From: Streptomyces sp. NBC_00513
GTDB lineage: Bacteria; Actinomycetota; Actinomycetes; Streptomycetales; Streptomycetaceae
Direction of reading: 5' to 3'
NCBI RefSeq assembly: GCF_041431415.1
Contig: NZ_CP107845.1
Coordinates: 310,001-374,000 of the forward strand
Length of the DNA stretch: 64,000 nt
Shown: positions 51,476-60,342 of the stretch, piece by piece
Layout: the number at the start of each line of letters is the position of its first letter
Position numbering within the stretch: the first letter of the stretch is position 1
The notes under the pieces: generated by a model
Seen by the model: only the letters and a program-made list of their open reading frames with translations
Told to the model about the DNA's origin: nothing
Database searches by the model: none
Made by a program: the position numbers and the translations under genes

Positions 51476-52066
51476 ATGCGGACCCGCGCATTCGCACTCG
51501 TACTGACCGTTGTCGGCGCCGCCCTGTCAGCCGGCTGCTCCAGTGGACCCGAAGCCGCCGCGCCGAGCCCGAGCCCGAGTCCCAGTCTCAGCGTGAGTGC
51601 GATCCCCACCCGTACCCCGACACCGACCTCGCCGCCCGAGCCGACGCCCGCCGGTGAGCTCGTCGCCCTCTGGTACAAGCAGGACGGCTCAGAGCGGTAC
51701 AACGAACTCGCCAAGCGGACGCGCGGCGTGCATGACCTTCACCAACAGGGCCGCGGAGTCATCGACTTCGAGAACCTGTCCGCGGCACTGCGCGCCGCCG
51801 AAGCCCACCAGGAGATCCCGGACGCGCCGACCCAGGCAGTGTGGGCGAACGCGCAGAAGCAGACCCGCAGCGGAATGGCGGACGTGCTGTCCGGTTCGTC
51901 GCTGGCCCTCATGCCCCTGCCCGAGGACGAGGCGAGGGAGGCGCAGGCCCGGGGGTGGGAGAAGATCGGCAAGGGGCTCGCGGAGCTGAAGGACCTGGAC
52001 GCCCGATTCCGCGCCGTCGGAATCCGTCCCGACGTACTGAAAGACCCGTGGGCTGCCTACAACTGA
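51476..52066 (+). CDS. Lipoprotein of unknown function
   Basis: A 196-aa lipoprotein: signal MRTRAFALVLTVVGAALSAG C with lipobox LSAGC and Cys21, then a long Ser/Pro/Thr linker (residues 22-60), then a helical domain (LAKRTRGVHDLHQQGRGVID, ALRAAEAHQEIPDAPTQAVW and EKIGKGLAELKDLDARFRAV). No motif is recognised. It is divergent from the GH26-like gene, so the two may share control of a surface function. Confidence 0.7.
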   Translation: MRTRAFALVLTVVGAALSAGCSSGPEAAAPSPSPSPSLSVSAIPTRTPTPTSPPEPTPAGELVALWYKQDGSERYNELAKRTRGVHDLHQQGRGVIDFENLSAALRAAEAHQEIPDAPTQAVWANAQKQTRSGMADVLSGSSLALMPLPEDEAREAQARGWEKIGKGLAELKDLDARFRAVGIRPDVLKDPWAAYN

Positions 52067-53024
52067 GCCGTCGACCCGTGACCGCACGGTCCCTCGACGT
52101 GGACCGGTGAGGTGAACCTGTACGCCGGATGGCTGCGGGGACGGGTGGCAGCGGTGGCAGTCCACCAGGGCGCACCCAAGCGAACAAACAGTGACACGCA
52201 GGCAGCCGTCCGGCCGGTCCGGGCTGACTCCCTCGATGATCCGCCGGTCCCCGGCCCTGCCGGGTCAGGACACGACGAAGAACCTCGCGGACGGCGACCC
52301 GGCCCCCACTGGTCCTGTCACATGGACAGTCTCGCATTCACCCGGGTGTTGCCCGCGACCAGATCAGCACCCGCACTGCCCGCCGCCGCATCCAAGCCGC
52401 ACGCCAACTCGGCCACGAGTAGAGCGCCCTGCCCGCCCACGACCCGAGAAGGCGAATGCGCCAGGTGGCGGCTGAGATGCCGGGCGGCGGTGACCGGGAG
52501 GACCGTGGCCCGTTGTCCGGGCATGTACATGGGCGCGGACGAGAAGGGCCGCGCACCCCCTGGCGTGGCGGTGAGCGCCCCGAGGACGGGGAGCGCCGCC
52601 GCGAGGAGAGGCGGCGCAGATTGCGTGCGAGGGCGGGACCGGGGGGCTGCCAGACTATGAAGTCCGGGCGAGACTGTGCCGGCCATCGGCCTGCCCGACG
52701 CGGAGTACCCCGGCGCCGCCCCGCCACTGGCCTGCTGCCACGGCCGCAGTCGCCCGAGCCACCCGCCGGCCTGCCAGGCCGGCGCACGTGTACAGACGCG
52801 GGTCAGCGGGCCCGCCCGGGCCGACGTGCGAAGGACCGCGGCCGGCCCCGGCTCACTTCTGATTCCGCCGCCTGCGCTCCTGGCACCGGTGCCAGGATCA
52901 TTCACGACGCAGGCGCCCGGCCGCCGACGCCGACGCCACCTTTGACCCCTGCAGGCTCCGCCCCTGGAGTTCCCCGGCAGCAGGATGTGTGGAAGCGGGC
53001 GACGTCCTCGCCGGTCGGCAGGCG
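52067..53024. other. Long stretch without a supported gene
   Basis: About 960 bases between the lipoprotein and the esterase. Several open frames exist. One minus frame (ending near 52321) reads LLAAALPVLGALTATPGGA and VVGGQGALLVAELACGLDAA, but without a ribosome site. None is convincing. The 52112-52240 part probably holds the end of the lipoprotein transcript. Confidence 0.4.
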
Positions 53025-53939
53025 TCAGTGGGCGAGTTCGAGGCGCTCGACGCCCAGGTGTGTGGTGAGGAAGCGGGCGGCGCGGTCGAGTGCGGCGTCC
53101 GCCTCGTCGAGCCGGCCGTAGTTGAGCTGGAAGACGTGGGGAAGGCCGGGCCCGATTTCGAGCGTGACGTCGACGTCGTCGGCGCCCGCACGGCCAGCCA
53201 GCCGGACGGCGTCGTCGAGCAGCACCTCGTTGGCTCCGACCTGCACGAGCAGTGGGGGCAGCCCGGTGAGGTCGGCGAGCACCGGGCTCGCCAGGGGGTG
53301 TGTACGGTCGGCCGAGGCGGCGTACAGATCGGCATAGGCGCGTACGTCGGCCTCGGTGAAGATGGGGTCGGCATCCTCTTTGGAGCGCATGCTCTCCCCG
53401 GTGAGGGTGAGGTCGGCCCACGGGGAGAAGGTGACCACGGCGGCTGGTTGCGGGAGTCCGGCCTCGCGGGCCGCGAGTAGGGTGGCGATGCTCAGACCGC
53501 CACCGGCGGAGTCGCCGGCCACGACGAGTTCCCGCGGGTCGGTACCCGTTGCCAGCAGCTCGCGGTAGGCAGCGAGCCCGTCGTCGACGGCTGCGGGGAA
53601 GGGGTGCTCGGGCGCCAGCCGGTAGTCCACCGATACCGCTCGCAGCCCGGTGCGCAGGGCCAGTTCACCGGCGAGCCCGGCGTGGGTGTGGGGTGAGCCG
53701 ACGACGTAGCCGCCGCCGTGCAGGTAGAGCAGCCGGCCGCGGCCGGAGAGTTCGGCCGGTATCAGCTCCAGGGCCGGCCGGCCGCCCAGGACGGTCCTGC
53801 GGGTGACCACGCCGTCCGGCGCGGGCCTGGTCAGAGCTGCGGCGAAACCGCTGCGCTGCTCCTCGACAGTGGGCGGCGTCCCGCCGCGCGGAGCGGAACG
53901 GAGCAGGGCATCCAGGGCCTCGCGCTGCTGTCGGGACAT
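53025..53939 (-). CDS. HSL-family alpha/beta-hydrolase (esterase)
   Basis: A 304-aa hydrolase of the hormone-sensitive-lipase (GDSAG) family. The oxyanion motif HGGG is at 74-77, the nucleophile Ser144 in GDSAGG, the acid probably Asp242 or Asp243 in ANEVLLDDAVRLA, and His268 in GLPHVFQL. DYRLAPEHPFPAAVDD at 105-120 is also typical. It hydrolyses small ester substrates. It is divergent from the MarR gene at 54046, with three palindrome-type sites between. Confidence 0.9.
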   Translation of the reverse strand: MSRQQREALDALLRSAPRGGTPPTVEEQRSGFAAALTRPAPDGVVTRRTVLGGRPALELIPAELSGRGRLLYLHGGGYVVGSPHTHAGLAGELALRTGLRAVSVDYRLAPEHPFPAAVDDGLAAYRELLATGTDPRELVVAGDSAGGGLSIATLLAAREAGLPQPAAVVTFSPWADLTLTGESMRSKEDADPIFTEADVRAYADLYAASADRTHPLASPVLADLTGLPPLLVQVGANEVLLDDAVRLAGRAGADDVDVTLEIGPGLPHVFQLNYGRLDEADAALDRAARFLTTHLGVERLELAH

Positions 53940-53970
53940 GGTGGCCTCCAGTGATCAGGATGAGAAGATG

Positions 53971-54032
53971 GATTCCCAGGAATCAATCTCTCAGAGTCAA
54001 CCACATTCCAAGGAAGATGATTCCTAGGAATC
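53971..54032. promoter_or_regulatory. Tandem MarR-type operators between esterase and MarR genes
   Basis: GATTCCCAGGAATC (53971-53984) and the perfect palindrome GATTCCTAGGAATC (54019-54032) differ in one base. Their centres are 48 bases apart. Between them TTCCAAGGAA (54007-54016) carries the same TTCC/GGAA arms. The second site ends 13 bases before the MarR start. Such spaced copies suit a MarR dimer repressing both genes. Confidence 0.82.
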
Positions 54033-54045
54033 TACTGGAGGTGTC

Positions 54046-54492
54046 GTGAGCCACATCACATCGATCTTCACTGATCTCGTCCGCGTCGAGACCCGGCTCT
54101 ACAACGCGGTGAACGCCCGACTGCGCACCGAACAAGATCTGAGCCTGGGGCAGTTCGAGTTTCTGGAGATCATCGACCGCGTACCGGAATGCCGCGTGCT
54201 CGACATCGTCGGCGAGCTGGCCATCACAGTGGGAGCCGTCAGCAAGGCCGTCGATCGACTGGTGGCCGCGGGCTGGTGCGTGCGGGTCGCGCACCCCCAG
54301 GACCGCCGCTCGTCCGTCCTTCGCCTCACGCCCGAGGGCAAGGAACAACTGGCCGCCTCCCGTACCGTCGTCACCAGCGAACTCACCGCGCTCACGGCGA
54401 CCGTTCCCCCTGACGAGCTGAACCGCATCGCCTCGACCCTGGCCGCCCTCCGCGCGACCCTTGAGGCAGGCTCCCTCGGCCAGCCGGGCTGA
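54046..54492 (+). CDS. MarR-family transcriptional regulator
   Basis: A 148-aa MarR protein, GTG start at 54046 behind GGAGGTGTC. The winged helix is EFLEIIDRVPECRVLDIVGE, LAITVGAVSKAVDRLVAAGW and CVRVAHPQDRRSSVLRLTPE GKEQL. MarR proteins are usually released from DNA by phenolic or oxidant ligands. It probably represses itself and the esterase at the sites in 53971-54032. Confidence 0.9.
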   Translation: MSHITSIFTDLVRVETRLYNAVNARLRTEQDLSLGQFEFLEIIDRVPECRVLDIVGELAITVGAVSKAVDRLVAAGWCVRVAHPQDRRSSVLRLTPEGKEQLAASRTVVTSELTALTATVPPDELNRIASTLAALRATLEAGSLGQPG

Positions 54493-54626
54493 GCTTGACC
54501 TTGAGGTCCACGAAGATCATCGCGACCTCAAGGATCAAGCCGACAAAGGGACCCCCCGCGGGTACCGGCCCCGCTACCGCAGGCCTGGGGCGGTGACCGG
54601 TGGTGGCGGCAGGGCCTTGTCCCGGC

Positions 54627-54737
54627 GTGGACATGGACATGGACATGGACGACGAAGACTTCCTCGGCATACTCCTGGACGCCACCACCGACACCGACCT
54701 GAAGCTCCCACCAGCAACGAAGCCGGAACCGTCATGA
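54627..54737 (+). CDS. Possible 36-aa acidic peptide with GGACAT repeats
   Basis: GTG 54627 reads VDMDMDMDDEDFLGILLDAT TDTDLKLPPATKPEPS and stops at 54737. The start is built on three tandem GGACAT units. The composition is coherent (acidic head, short hydrophobic middle) but no ribosome site is strong and no relative is known. It lies in the otherwise empty 54493-54918. It could be the tail of a vanished gene. Confidence 0.28.
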   Translation: MDMDMDMDDEDFLGILLDATTDTDLKLPPATKPEPS

Positions 54738-54918
54738 TGCTGCTGGGCCTCCTTGAGGAGGAGACCCACTCCGAGGAGGTACCTGCCGCCGCGGGAGAGA
54801 TGCGGGAAGGTCGGAGGCAGTGGCGCGGCCACGCCAGGGACTGCGGGCCGGGGATCAGTCGCGGACCATCGGCTGGCGGTCGCCCCCGGCCGACTCGCCG
54901 CGAGGCGGGCGTCCGGCT

Positions 54919-55860
54919 CTATGTCCCGGTGGTGGCGGTGGGCAGGTCTCCCAGGTGGATCGGGTTGCTCCAGGCCCGTCCTCCGTCGGCGTCCTCGACG
55001 GTGACCCGGCAGTACCCCTGGCCGAACATCGTGACGGGCAGGGAGCCTTCGGTCAGGCCTTCGCCCTCCAACACCTGCAGGCCCGGGGCGCCCCCGGTGA
55101 GCAGGATCTTGCGCGCGGGCGAGCAGCGCACCGTGATCCGGCCGTCGTCGAGCCGGACGTCGTACAGGTCGGGGCCGGTGCTGGAGTAGTAGTGACCGGC
55201 CTTGAGGGCCGCGAGGAGCGCGTCCGGGTCGAGGGATTCGGCGCGTACCTGGACCCAGGCCACGCACCCCGGCGGGTCCTGGGGCTGGAAGTGCGCGTCG
55301 TCGGCGGCATAGGCGTTCAGCCGGTGCCCGCGGTTGAGCAGCACGTCGGTCAGGTGCCAGCTGTCGCCGCGGTGCTCACGATCCGCGAGCGCGTTGTAGA
55401 CCTCGACCGCGTGCGCCGCGTCCAGGGACTCGGCGTCGTCCGTGGTCAGCAGCGAGGCCGCCGGGTGTGCCATGCCGACGAACGCACCCGCCGCCCGCGC
55501 CCGCCGCGCCAACTCCGGACCGCTCTCCTCGGGCCCGGGCGGCGTGAACCCGAGGGGCAGCCCCACGGCGACGATGTGCCACTTCGGACCGGCCTCCGTG
55601 CGCGGGGCGTGCAACTCCGCACCCAACAGCGTGGTGAACCCGGGCACGCGCAGCGCCCGGGTGTCCGTCAGCGGAAACCCGTACTCGGCCCGGAAATAAT
55701 CGGTGACGGCCAGAAAGTCATAGCCGGCGTCCTGATAGCGGCGTACGACCTCCGCCGGAGACAACCCCCCGTCGGACTCGTCCGAATGAGTGTGCAGATT
55801 GCCGCGCCAAAACCGCCCGGCTTGATCGAACGGCAGGTCCAGCACAAGCATCCCCCGCAC
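54919..55860 (-). CDS. CehA/McbA-type PHP metallohydrolase
   Basis: A 313-aa PHP-domain protein. The metal motif HTHSD at 23-27 opens it (GRFWRGNLHTHSDESDGGLS), followed by YDFLAVTDYFRAEYGF, a Glu in GAELHAPRTEAGPKWHIVAV G, VGMAHPAAS and LNAYAADDAHF. CehA/McbA members are phosphoesterase-like and include carbaryl-type hydrolases; the natural substrate is often unknown. A C-terminal beta domain starts about residue 230. A single gene, start ATG 55860. Confidence 0.85.
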   Translation of the reverse strand: MRGMLVLDLPFDQAGRFWRGNLHTHSDESDGGLSPAEVVRRYQDAGYDFLAVTDYFRAEYGFPLTDTRALRVPGFTTLLGAELHAPRTEAGPKWHIVAVGLPLGFTPPGPEESGPELARRARAAGAFVGMAHPAASLLTTDDAESLDAAHAVEVYNALADREHRGDSWHLTDVLLNRGHRLNAYAADDAHFQPQDPPGCVAWVQVRAESLDPDALLAALKAGHYYSSTGPDLYDVRLDDGRITVRCSPARKILLTGGAPGLQVLEGEGLTEGSLPVTMFGQGYCRVTVEDADGGRAWSNPIHLGDLPTATTGT

Positions 55861-56179
55861 ACGACGACAGTAAGTAACGCCGAGTCTAAAAGACTTGAGC
55901 TATACGTATGACTAATCCCCTCGGTGGGGCGCGCCAGCGTACGGTCACGGGCGCGGGTATCCGTGGCCCGAGGGTACTCGCCCAGGCGCACGACAACCCA
56001 TATTGCCGCGTCTGCATCCCGCCCTCCGAACGTCACCCGTCGCGCGGGAGGCAGGAGCCGTCGGGATTGTGTCCTTCCGCAACAGCGCTGGCCTTGATCG
56101 CCCGTGTGTCCTACGGGGATGTGTCGCCCCGGCCGGAAGGCGACGGTCAGGCGTCCGGGCGGTCGGCCACCGGGCGGCC

Positions 56180-56380
56180 AGGGCCGGGGCACCGCGGGCG
56201 CGGACGGCGGCGCTGCAACGCCTGGAACGACAGCCGGCCGACCGCGCTGTCCCAGACGACGAGCTCGCCGTCGAGGACCATGCCGTCGGGGCGCTGCCCG
56301 GCGGCCGCCACCAGGTCCGACCACCGCGGTCCTGGACCAGCGCCCCTGGCCTGCCTCCTGTCGTTGACCATTCCCGCCGA
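56180..56380 (-). pseudogene. Second ATP-dependent DNA ligase remnant
   Basis: The minus strand reads WSDLVAAAGQRPDGMVLDGE LVVWDSAVGRLSFQALQRR, with GALVQDR just upstream one base off. This is the same adenylation-domain region as in the larger pseudogene at 4254-4928 (FEALQRR, VLDGELLVWD). Nothing else of the ligase is found. The rest of 55861-56442 holds no intact gene. Confidence 0.65.
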
Positions 56381-56442
56381 CCACACCACGCCCTAGACTG
56401 CGACCGCTCCAAAACCTGGCGATCATCAGGAGGGCGTACAAG

Positions 56443-57168
56443 ATGAACCGAGCACTGATCAGCGCATTTGCGGCCGTTACGTTAGTTGTGTCCGGGGGAA
56501 GTGCCGCCACCGCTTCCGACGGCGCTCCGCCGCGCACCACGCACGGCCCTTGCCAGTACACGCAGACCCCGGACGAGCCGCCCGCGCGTCATGTTCCACT
56601 GCCGCCCGACCCGCGGCGCACCCCTGGCCGTGGCACGGTTGACATGGCTGTCGCGACCAGTCAGGGTCCGCTCCCGCTGCGTTTGGACCAGGCCAAGGCG
56701 CCGTGCACGGTCCAGAGTTTCCTGCACCTGGCACGGCATGGGTTCTATGACCGAACGGTGTGCCACCGTCTGACGGCGTATCCGACGCTGAAGGTCCTGC
56801 AGTGCGGCGACCCGACCGGGACCGGTGAGGGAGGGCCCGGGTACAAGTACAAGGACGAGCTACCGGTGGATTTGCCACCCGCACCGACCGATCCGACCGG
56901 CGCGCGCCGCCTGTACGGGCGCGGCCTGCTGGCGATGGCCAACGCCGGTCCGGACACGAACGGCTCACAGTTCTTCGTCGTCTACGGCGACTCCGCACTA
57001 CGCCCGAACTACACGGTGTTCGGCACGGTCGGCCCCGACGGCCTGGCAACACTCGACAAAACCGCCGCCGGAGGAATCCAGCCGACCGCGGAGGACCCGG
57101 CACCGGTCGACGGCACACCCGTGCTGCGGACCGAGCTCCTCCGCGTCCGGCCGTCCTGCCGGCATTGA
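56443..57168 (+). CDS. Secreted cyclophilin-type peptidyl-prolyl isomerase
   Basis: A 241-aa cyclophilin with an N-terminal signal (about residues 1-25). The domain: PCTVQSFLHLARHGFYDRTV CHRLTAYPTLKVLQCGD, GPGYKYKDELPVDLPPAP, GLLAMANAGPDTNGSQFFVV YGDSALRPNYTVFG. The active-site Arg is preserved (CHR in place of FHR), and the GSQFFV motif is clear. It should assist folding outside the membrane. A lipid anchor is not evident. Confidence 0.87.
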   Translation: MNRALISAFAAVTLVVSGGSAATASDGAPPRTTHGPCQYTQTPDEPPARHVPLPPDPRRTPGRGTVDMAVATSQGPLPLRLDQAKAPCTVQSFLHLARHGFYDRTVCHRLTAYPTLKVLQCGDPTGTGEGGPGYKYKDELPVDLPPAPTDPTGARRLYGRGLLAMANAGPDTNGSQFFVVYGDSALRPNYTVFGTVGPDGLATLDKTAAGGIQPTAEDPAPVDGTPVLRTELLRVRPSCRH

Positions 57169-57233
57169 CTCCCCGCGGCCGCGCCGAAGCCGCGGCCGCT
57201 GCGGTGGCGCCTGTCCGGGGGCAAGGGCGGGGG

Positions 57234-57532
57234 TGGTGGTCGACACCGCCGCGCTGCTCTGGGAGATCCGGCACGTGACCTCGGAGCAGCAGAAGCGGCT
57301 CGGCGCGTACGCGGTGGCACCGGGGCCGGCCCCGGCGGGAGCGGCGGGATCCACGGCTGGTGTCCTCGGAGCCCCGGGGCGTACTGTTCCCGGCCCCCCT
57401 GGGCGGGCGCTGTCACCGGGCCGTCTGGCGCCGGCTCTTCGGGCGGAGGATCATCCGGTGGGCACGGGCCGCCGACCGGCGGCTGCCCGACCGAGGGCCC
57501 GGTTCGAGCGGGCCGGGGGGAGGCGCGCATGA
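57234..57532 (+). CDS. Short uncertain gene overlapping the next start
   Basis: GTG 57234 reads VVVDTAALLWEIRHVTSEQQ KRLGAYAVAPG, a plausible start, then becomes Pro/Arg/Ala-rich. Its stop overlaps the next ATG (57529-57532), which supports a real unit. The second half may be in the wrong frame: the neighbouring frame reads WRRLFGRRIIRWARAADRRL. No family known. Confidence 0.35.
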
Positions 57533-57909
57533 CCGCCGCGGAACAGCTCAACTGGGCAGCCCTGTTGCGGTTCGACCAGGAGCGGGGGCTGGAGGGCTGC
57601 CGGCAGGACGCGGAGGCCGCCGGCCGCCGGGGGGACGGCCGGGCCCGGGCCCGGTACCTCCAGGAGGTCGCCCAGCTGGACATGCTGCCCAGGCTCTGGG
57701 AGTTCGGGGTCCCGCTCACCGAGGAGGAGTACCAGGACGCGGGGCGGGTGCGGTCGTGGATGACCCACGAGCAGGCGGCGGCCCGTCACGAGGCACTGTC
57801 CCGGTACCCGTCGCCGCCGGGCCGGAGCCGGGACCCCCACATCCGGTACTTCTGGTCCCCGGACGGCCACCTCATGTACGTGACGACGGCCCGTGACGAC
57901 GGCCCGTGA
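57529..57909 (+). pseudogene. Hypothetical gene truncated by a 13-base tandem repeat
   Basis: A 126-aa reading (TAAEQLNWAALLRFDQERGL, LDMLPRLWEFGVPLTEEEYQ, IRYFWSPDGHLMYVTTARDD GP) stops inside a 13-base tandem repeat (57881-57930). If two repeat units were absent, the frame would continue FVVNHGYLTPEWADRLRRDM PRLAHLVTLYERNQ to a stop near 58082. The repeat therefore seems to have shifted the frame and cut off about 50 residues. The family is unknown. Confidence 0.6.
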
Positions 57910-57930
57910 CGACGGCCCGTGACGACGGCC
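57881..57930. repeat. 13-base tandem repeat, three full units plus part
   Basis: TGACGACGGCCCG occurs at 57881-57893, 57894-57906 and 57907-57919, followed by TGACGACGGCC at 57920-57930. The unit length is not a multiple of three, so each change of copy number changes the reading frame of the gene starting at 57529. Confidence 0.9.
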
Positions 57931-58296
57931 GATTCGTCGTCAACCACGGTTACCTGACGCCCGAATGGGCCGACCGGCTACGCCGGGACATGCCGCGGCT
58001 GGCGCACCTGGTGACCCTGTACGAGAGGAACCAGAAAGCGGGCCGAGGCCACGAGGAAGCCCCGGCACGACCAGGCCGAGGGTGACGGCCTGGACCGGGT
58101 CGGTGCCCGAGGCCTGCGGGTCCGGCTGCTGCCGAGGCTGGGACGACTGCTGCTGCTCGGTGATGGAACGTGAGAGTCCTCAAGGGCCGGGGCAGTTTGC
58201 CGGCTGACGCAGGTGAGGCGGGGTACCCGCCCGACAAACACGGGTGGCCTCGGCTCCACTACGACAGTCCGGGTGGGGGCCGGGACCAGTCCGGGA

Positions 58297-59025
58297 TCAA
58301 TGGGCGGTGTTCTTGGAGGCCGGGTACGTCGGCCGGGTCCGGAATGCGGCCGGGCGGGCCACGAGGCAGGTGAGAGCGCCGAGGACGAATCCGTATACGG
58401 ACACCAGACCATGGCCATTGGCCTGGGCGAACCACATCACCAGGCCGAGTACCGGCACACCGACCGCGAAAAGGATCTCCACGCGCTGCGCCTTGTCCAG
58501 GCCCGTACGTGAAGTTGGCAGTTCGCGCAGGAGGCGGAGGAGGAGGGCGGCGGCGAGAGTAGCGCCGAGGAAGTAGGTGGCTCCTGAACTGCCCGCGAAG
58601 TTCCGTGGGTCGGTGCTGTGGTGGCCGCCCGCGCCAAAGAGGGTGTCGATGTGCTCCGGCAGCAGGATCCCGGCGAGGAACAGGCCGACGGTGATCGGGG
58701 TTCTCCAGAACCAGTCGGCCAGGGCGGCGATGACGGCGAGCGTGGCGATGTTCCAGGCTCCGCCGAACAGGCCGCCGTTCTGCATGAACACCGAGGTCAG
58801 GACCCGCCACCAGCCCGACCGGGCCGGATCCGCGTCCAGCGCATCCATCGCCCCCGACCAGCACACCTGGACCACTGTCCCGGTAAGGGCGAGGCCGGTC
58901 AGGACCACCGCGGCCCAGGGCATGCGCCGACCGCGCAACGTTCCCTCGCCGAGCAGGGCCACTCCCGCCTTGAACATCAACACCATGAGTACCGCCGTGG
59001 TCACGTTGAACACCAGCGCGTCCAT
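58297..59025 (-). CDS. Rhomboid-like membrane protein
   Basis: A 242-aa protein with about six membrane spans. GSSG at 145-148 (FAGSSGATYFLGA) fits the rhomboid serine motif, and His205 in ANGHGLVSVYGFVLGALTCL fits the partner His with helix-packing glycines. The stretch LLPEHIDTLFGAGGHHS lies before it. Rhomboids cleave within membranes. Active-site identity is probable but not certain from sequence. ATG 59025 is chosen because the upstream ~48 residues are not membrane-like. Divergent from the TetR gene at 59132. Confidence 0.65.
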   Translation of the reverse strand: MDALVFNVTTAVLMVLMFKAGVALLGEGTLRGRRMPWAAVVLTGLALTGTVVQVCWSGAMDALDADPARSGWWRVLTSVFMQNGGLFGGAWNIATLAVIAALADWFWRTPITVGLFLAGILLPEHIDTLFGAGGHHSTDPRNFAGSSGATYFLGATLAAALLLRLLRELPTSRTGLDKAQRVEILFAVGVPVLGLVMWFAQANGHGLVSVYGFVLGALTCLVARPAAFRTRPTYPASKNTAH

Positions 59026-59131
59026 CGCCACCACCCCCCTTCGGTCCGCCGCTCGCGTCCTTCCGAGATGACAGTAGCCCCGCCCACCCCATAATTCAAA
59101 CAGTGTTAGAATCTCGGGGTAGGGTGCCCCC

Positions 59132-59764
59132 ATGAAGCTGACTCGAGAGCGGATCATCGACGCGGGCATGGCCGAGTTCGCCGCATCCGGCTACCACGGT
59201 CTGTCCATGCGCAAGGTCGCCCAGCGCCTCGACGCGCAGGCCGGAAGCCTCTACTACCACGTGCCGAACAAGAGCGTCCTGATCCAGCTGATGGCCGACC
59301 GCGTCGCCCAGCACGCCTACGAGGCCGGCACCGCGGCCCTGTCCGCACTCGACCCGGCAGCCGACTGGCAGGACAAGGTCCAGGCCCAGCTCGCCGCCCT
59401 CCGCGAGAGCATCCGCCTCCACCCCGGCGGCGCGCTCATGCTCGCCGACAGCCCCAAACTCCTCAGCACCAGCGCCCTGTCCCTGATGGAACGTCTCCTG
59501 GAAACCCTGCACGCCGCAGGCATCCCCGCCGGGCACGCGGCGATCGGAGCCGACACCCTCCTCAGCCACACCACCGGCTTCGTCCTCCAGGAACAGAGCC
59601 AGCCCCCCACCGCGGACATCAGCGCCGGGGAAGCCGCCACGTTCCCCGCACGCTTTCCCCTCACCGTGGCCGCCTCCTCCCACACCGAGGACGACACATT
59701 CATCCGCAGCATCCGGCTCATCTGCGCCGGCCTCGTCCAACTCTCCCAAACCGGCCCCCAGTAA
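59132..59764 (+). CDS. TetR/AcrR-family transcriptional regulator
   Basis: A 210-aa TetR protein: HTH at 5-50 (RERIIDAGMAEFAASGYHGL, SMRKVAQRLDAQAGSLYYHV PNKSVLIQLMADRV). The C-terminal domain resembles the TetR_C class (LMERLLETLHAAGIPAGHAA, DTLLSHTTGFVLQEQ, DDTFIRSIRLICAGL). It is divergent from the rhomboid-like gene. The AT-rich spacer AATTCAAACAGTGTTAGAAT (59094-59113) could carry its operator. Confidence 0.9.
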   Translation: MKLTRERIIDAGMAEFAASGYHGLSMRKVAQRLDAQAGSLYYHVPNKSVLIQLMADRVAQHAYEAGTAALSALDPAADWQDKVQAQLAALRESIRLHPGGALMLADSPKLLSTSALSLMERLLETLHAAGIPAGHAAIGADTLLSHTTGFVLQEQSQPPTADISAGEAATFPARFPLTVAASSHTEDDTFIRSIRLICAGLVQLSQTGPQ

Positions 59765-60079
59765 CGAAGACCTCTCCACAGCTCAGCCGTCACCACCGCT
59801 GGTACGAGGCAGGCCTTGTAACCGGCCGCGTGGCGCCACTCGTCCTCGATGGAACCCTCCACCTGCCCGACCTCGTCGCGCGGGTGGAGAAACACCTTGC
59901 CGGAAACTGAAGCGCTCTCGTCTCTGGCCCGTTGATCGCCGCCGACTTCCAAGCCAGAACGGCGGCGGTAGTGGAGCTCGGTCCACGCGAGAGGGCCCCG
60001 GCCGGCCACGCGGATCCGGTGACGTCCGGTGACGTCCAGGGTGATCATTCTCCGAGGGGATGAGGCCGGGCTCCAGGCG

Positions 60080-60190
60080 ATGCGTTTACGCCTGCGCCTG
60101 GTTGTCGGTGCGCTGTTGGCGTTGGCGTCCGCAATGACGGGTTGTTCGGGGGAGCCTGATCGAGTCGATGCGGGGTTCCGTCTGCGGTGA
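60080..60190 (+). pseudogene. Truncated lipoprotein of 36 codons
   Basis: ATG 60080 reads MRLRLRLVVGALLALASAMT GCSGEPDRVDAGFRLR, stop at 60190. The signal and lipobox (AMTGC) are textbook, but the mature part is only about 15 residues. It is most likely the front of a lost lipoprotein gene. The rest of 59765-60342 shows one minus-strand frame (ITLDVTGRHRIRVAGRGPLA, HPRDEVGQVEG) of uncertain nature. Confidence 0.45.
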
Positions 60191-60342
60191 ATAGCCGGCT
60201 TCATGGGACCCCCAGCCGTCGCCCCGGTCCGGTCAGATGACTGCATGAGAGACAGGGCCAGGCCGGCCGTCTGAGGAGCTCTGGCCTACCTGACGGCCGA
60301 GACCGCCCTTACCCGACCTGCTCCGAAGGGAGCCCTCACCGC

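Noticed and set aside
52318..53421. 367-aa minus-strand frame
   Set aside because: It overlaps the esterase in another frame and is Arg/Pro-rich throughout.
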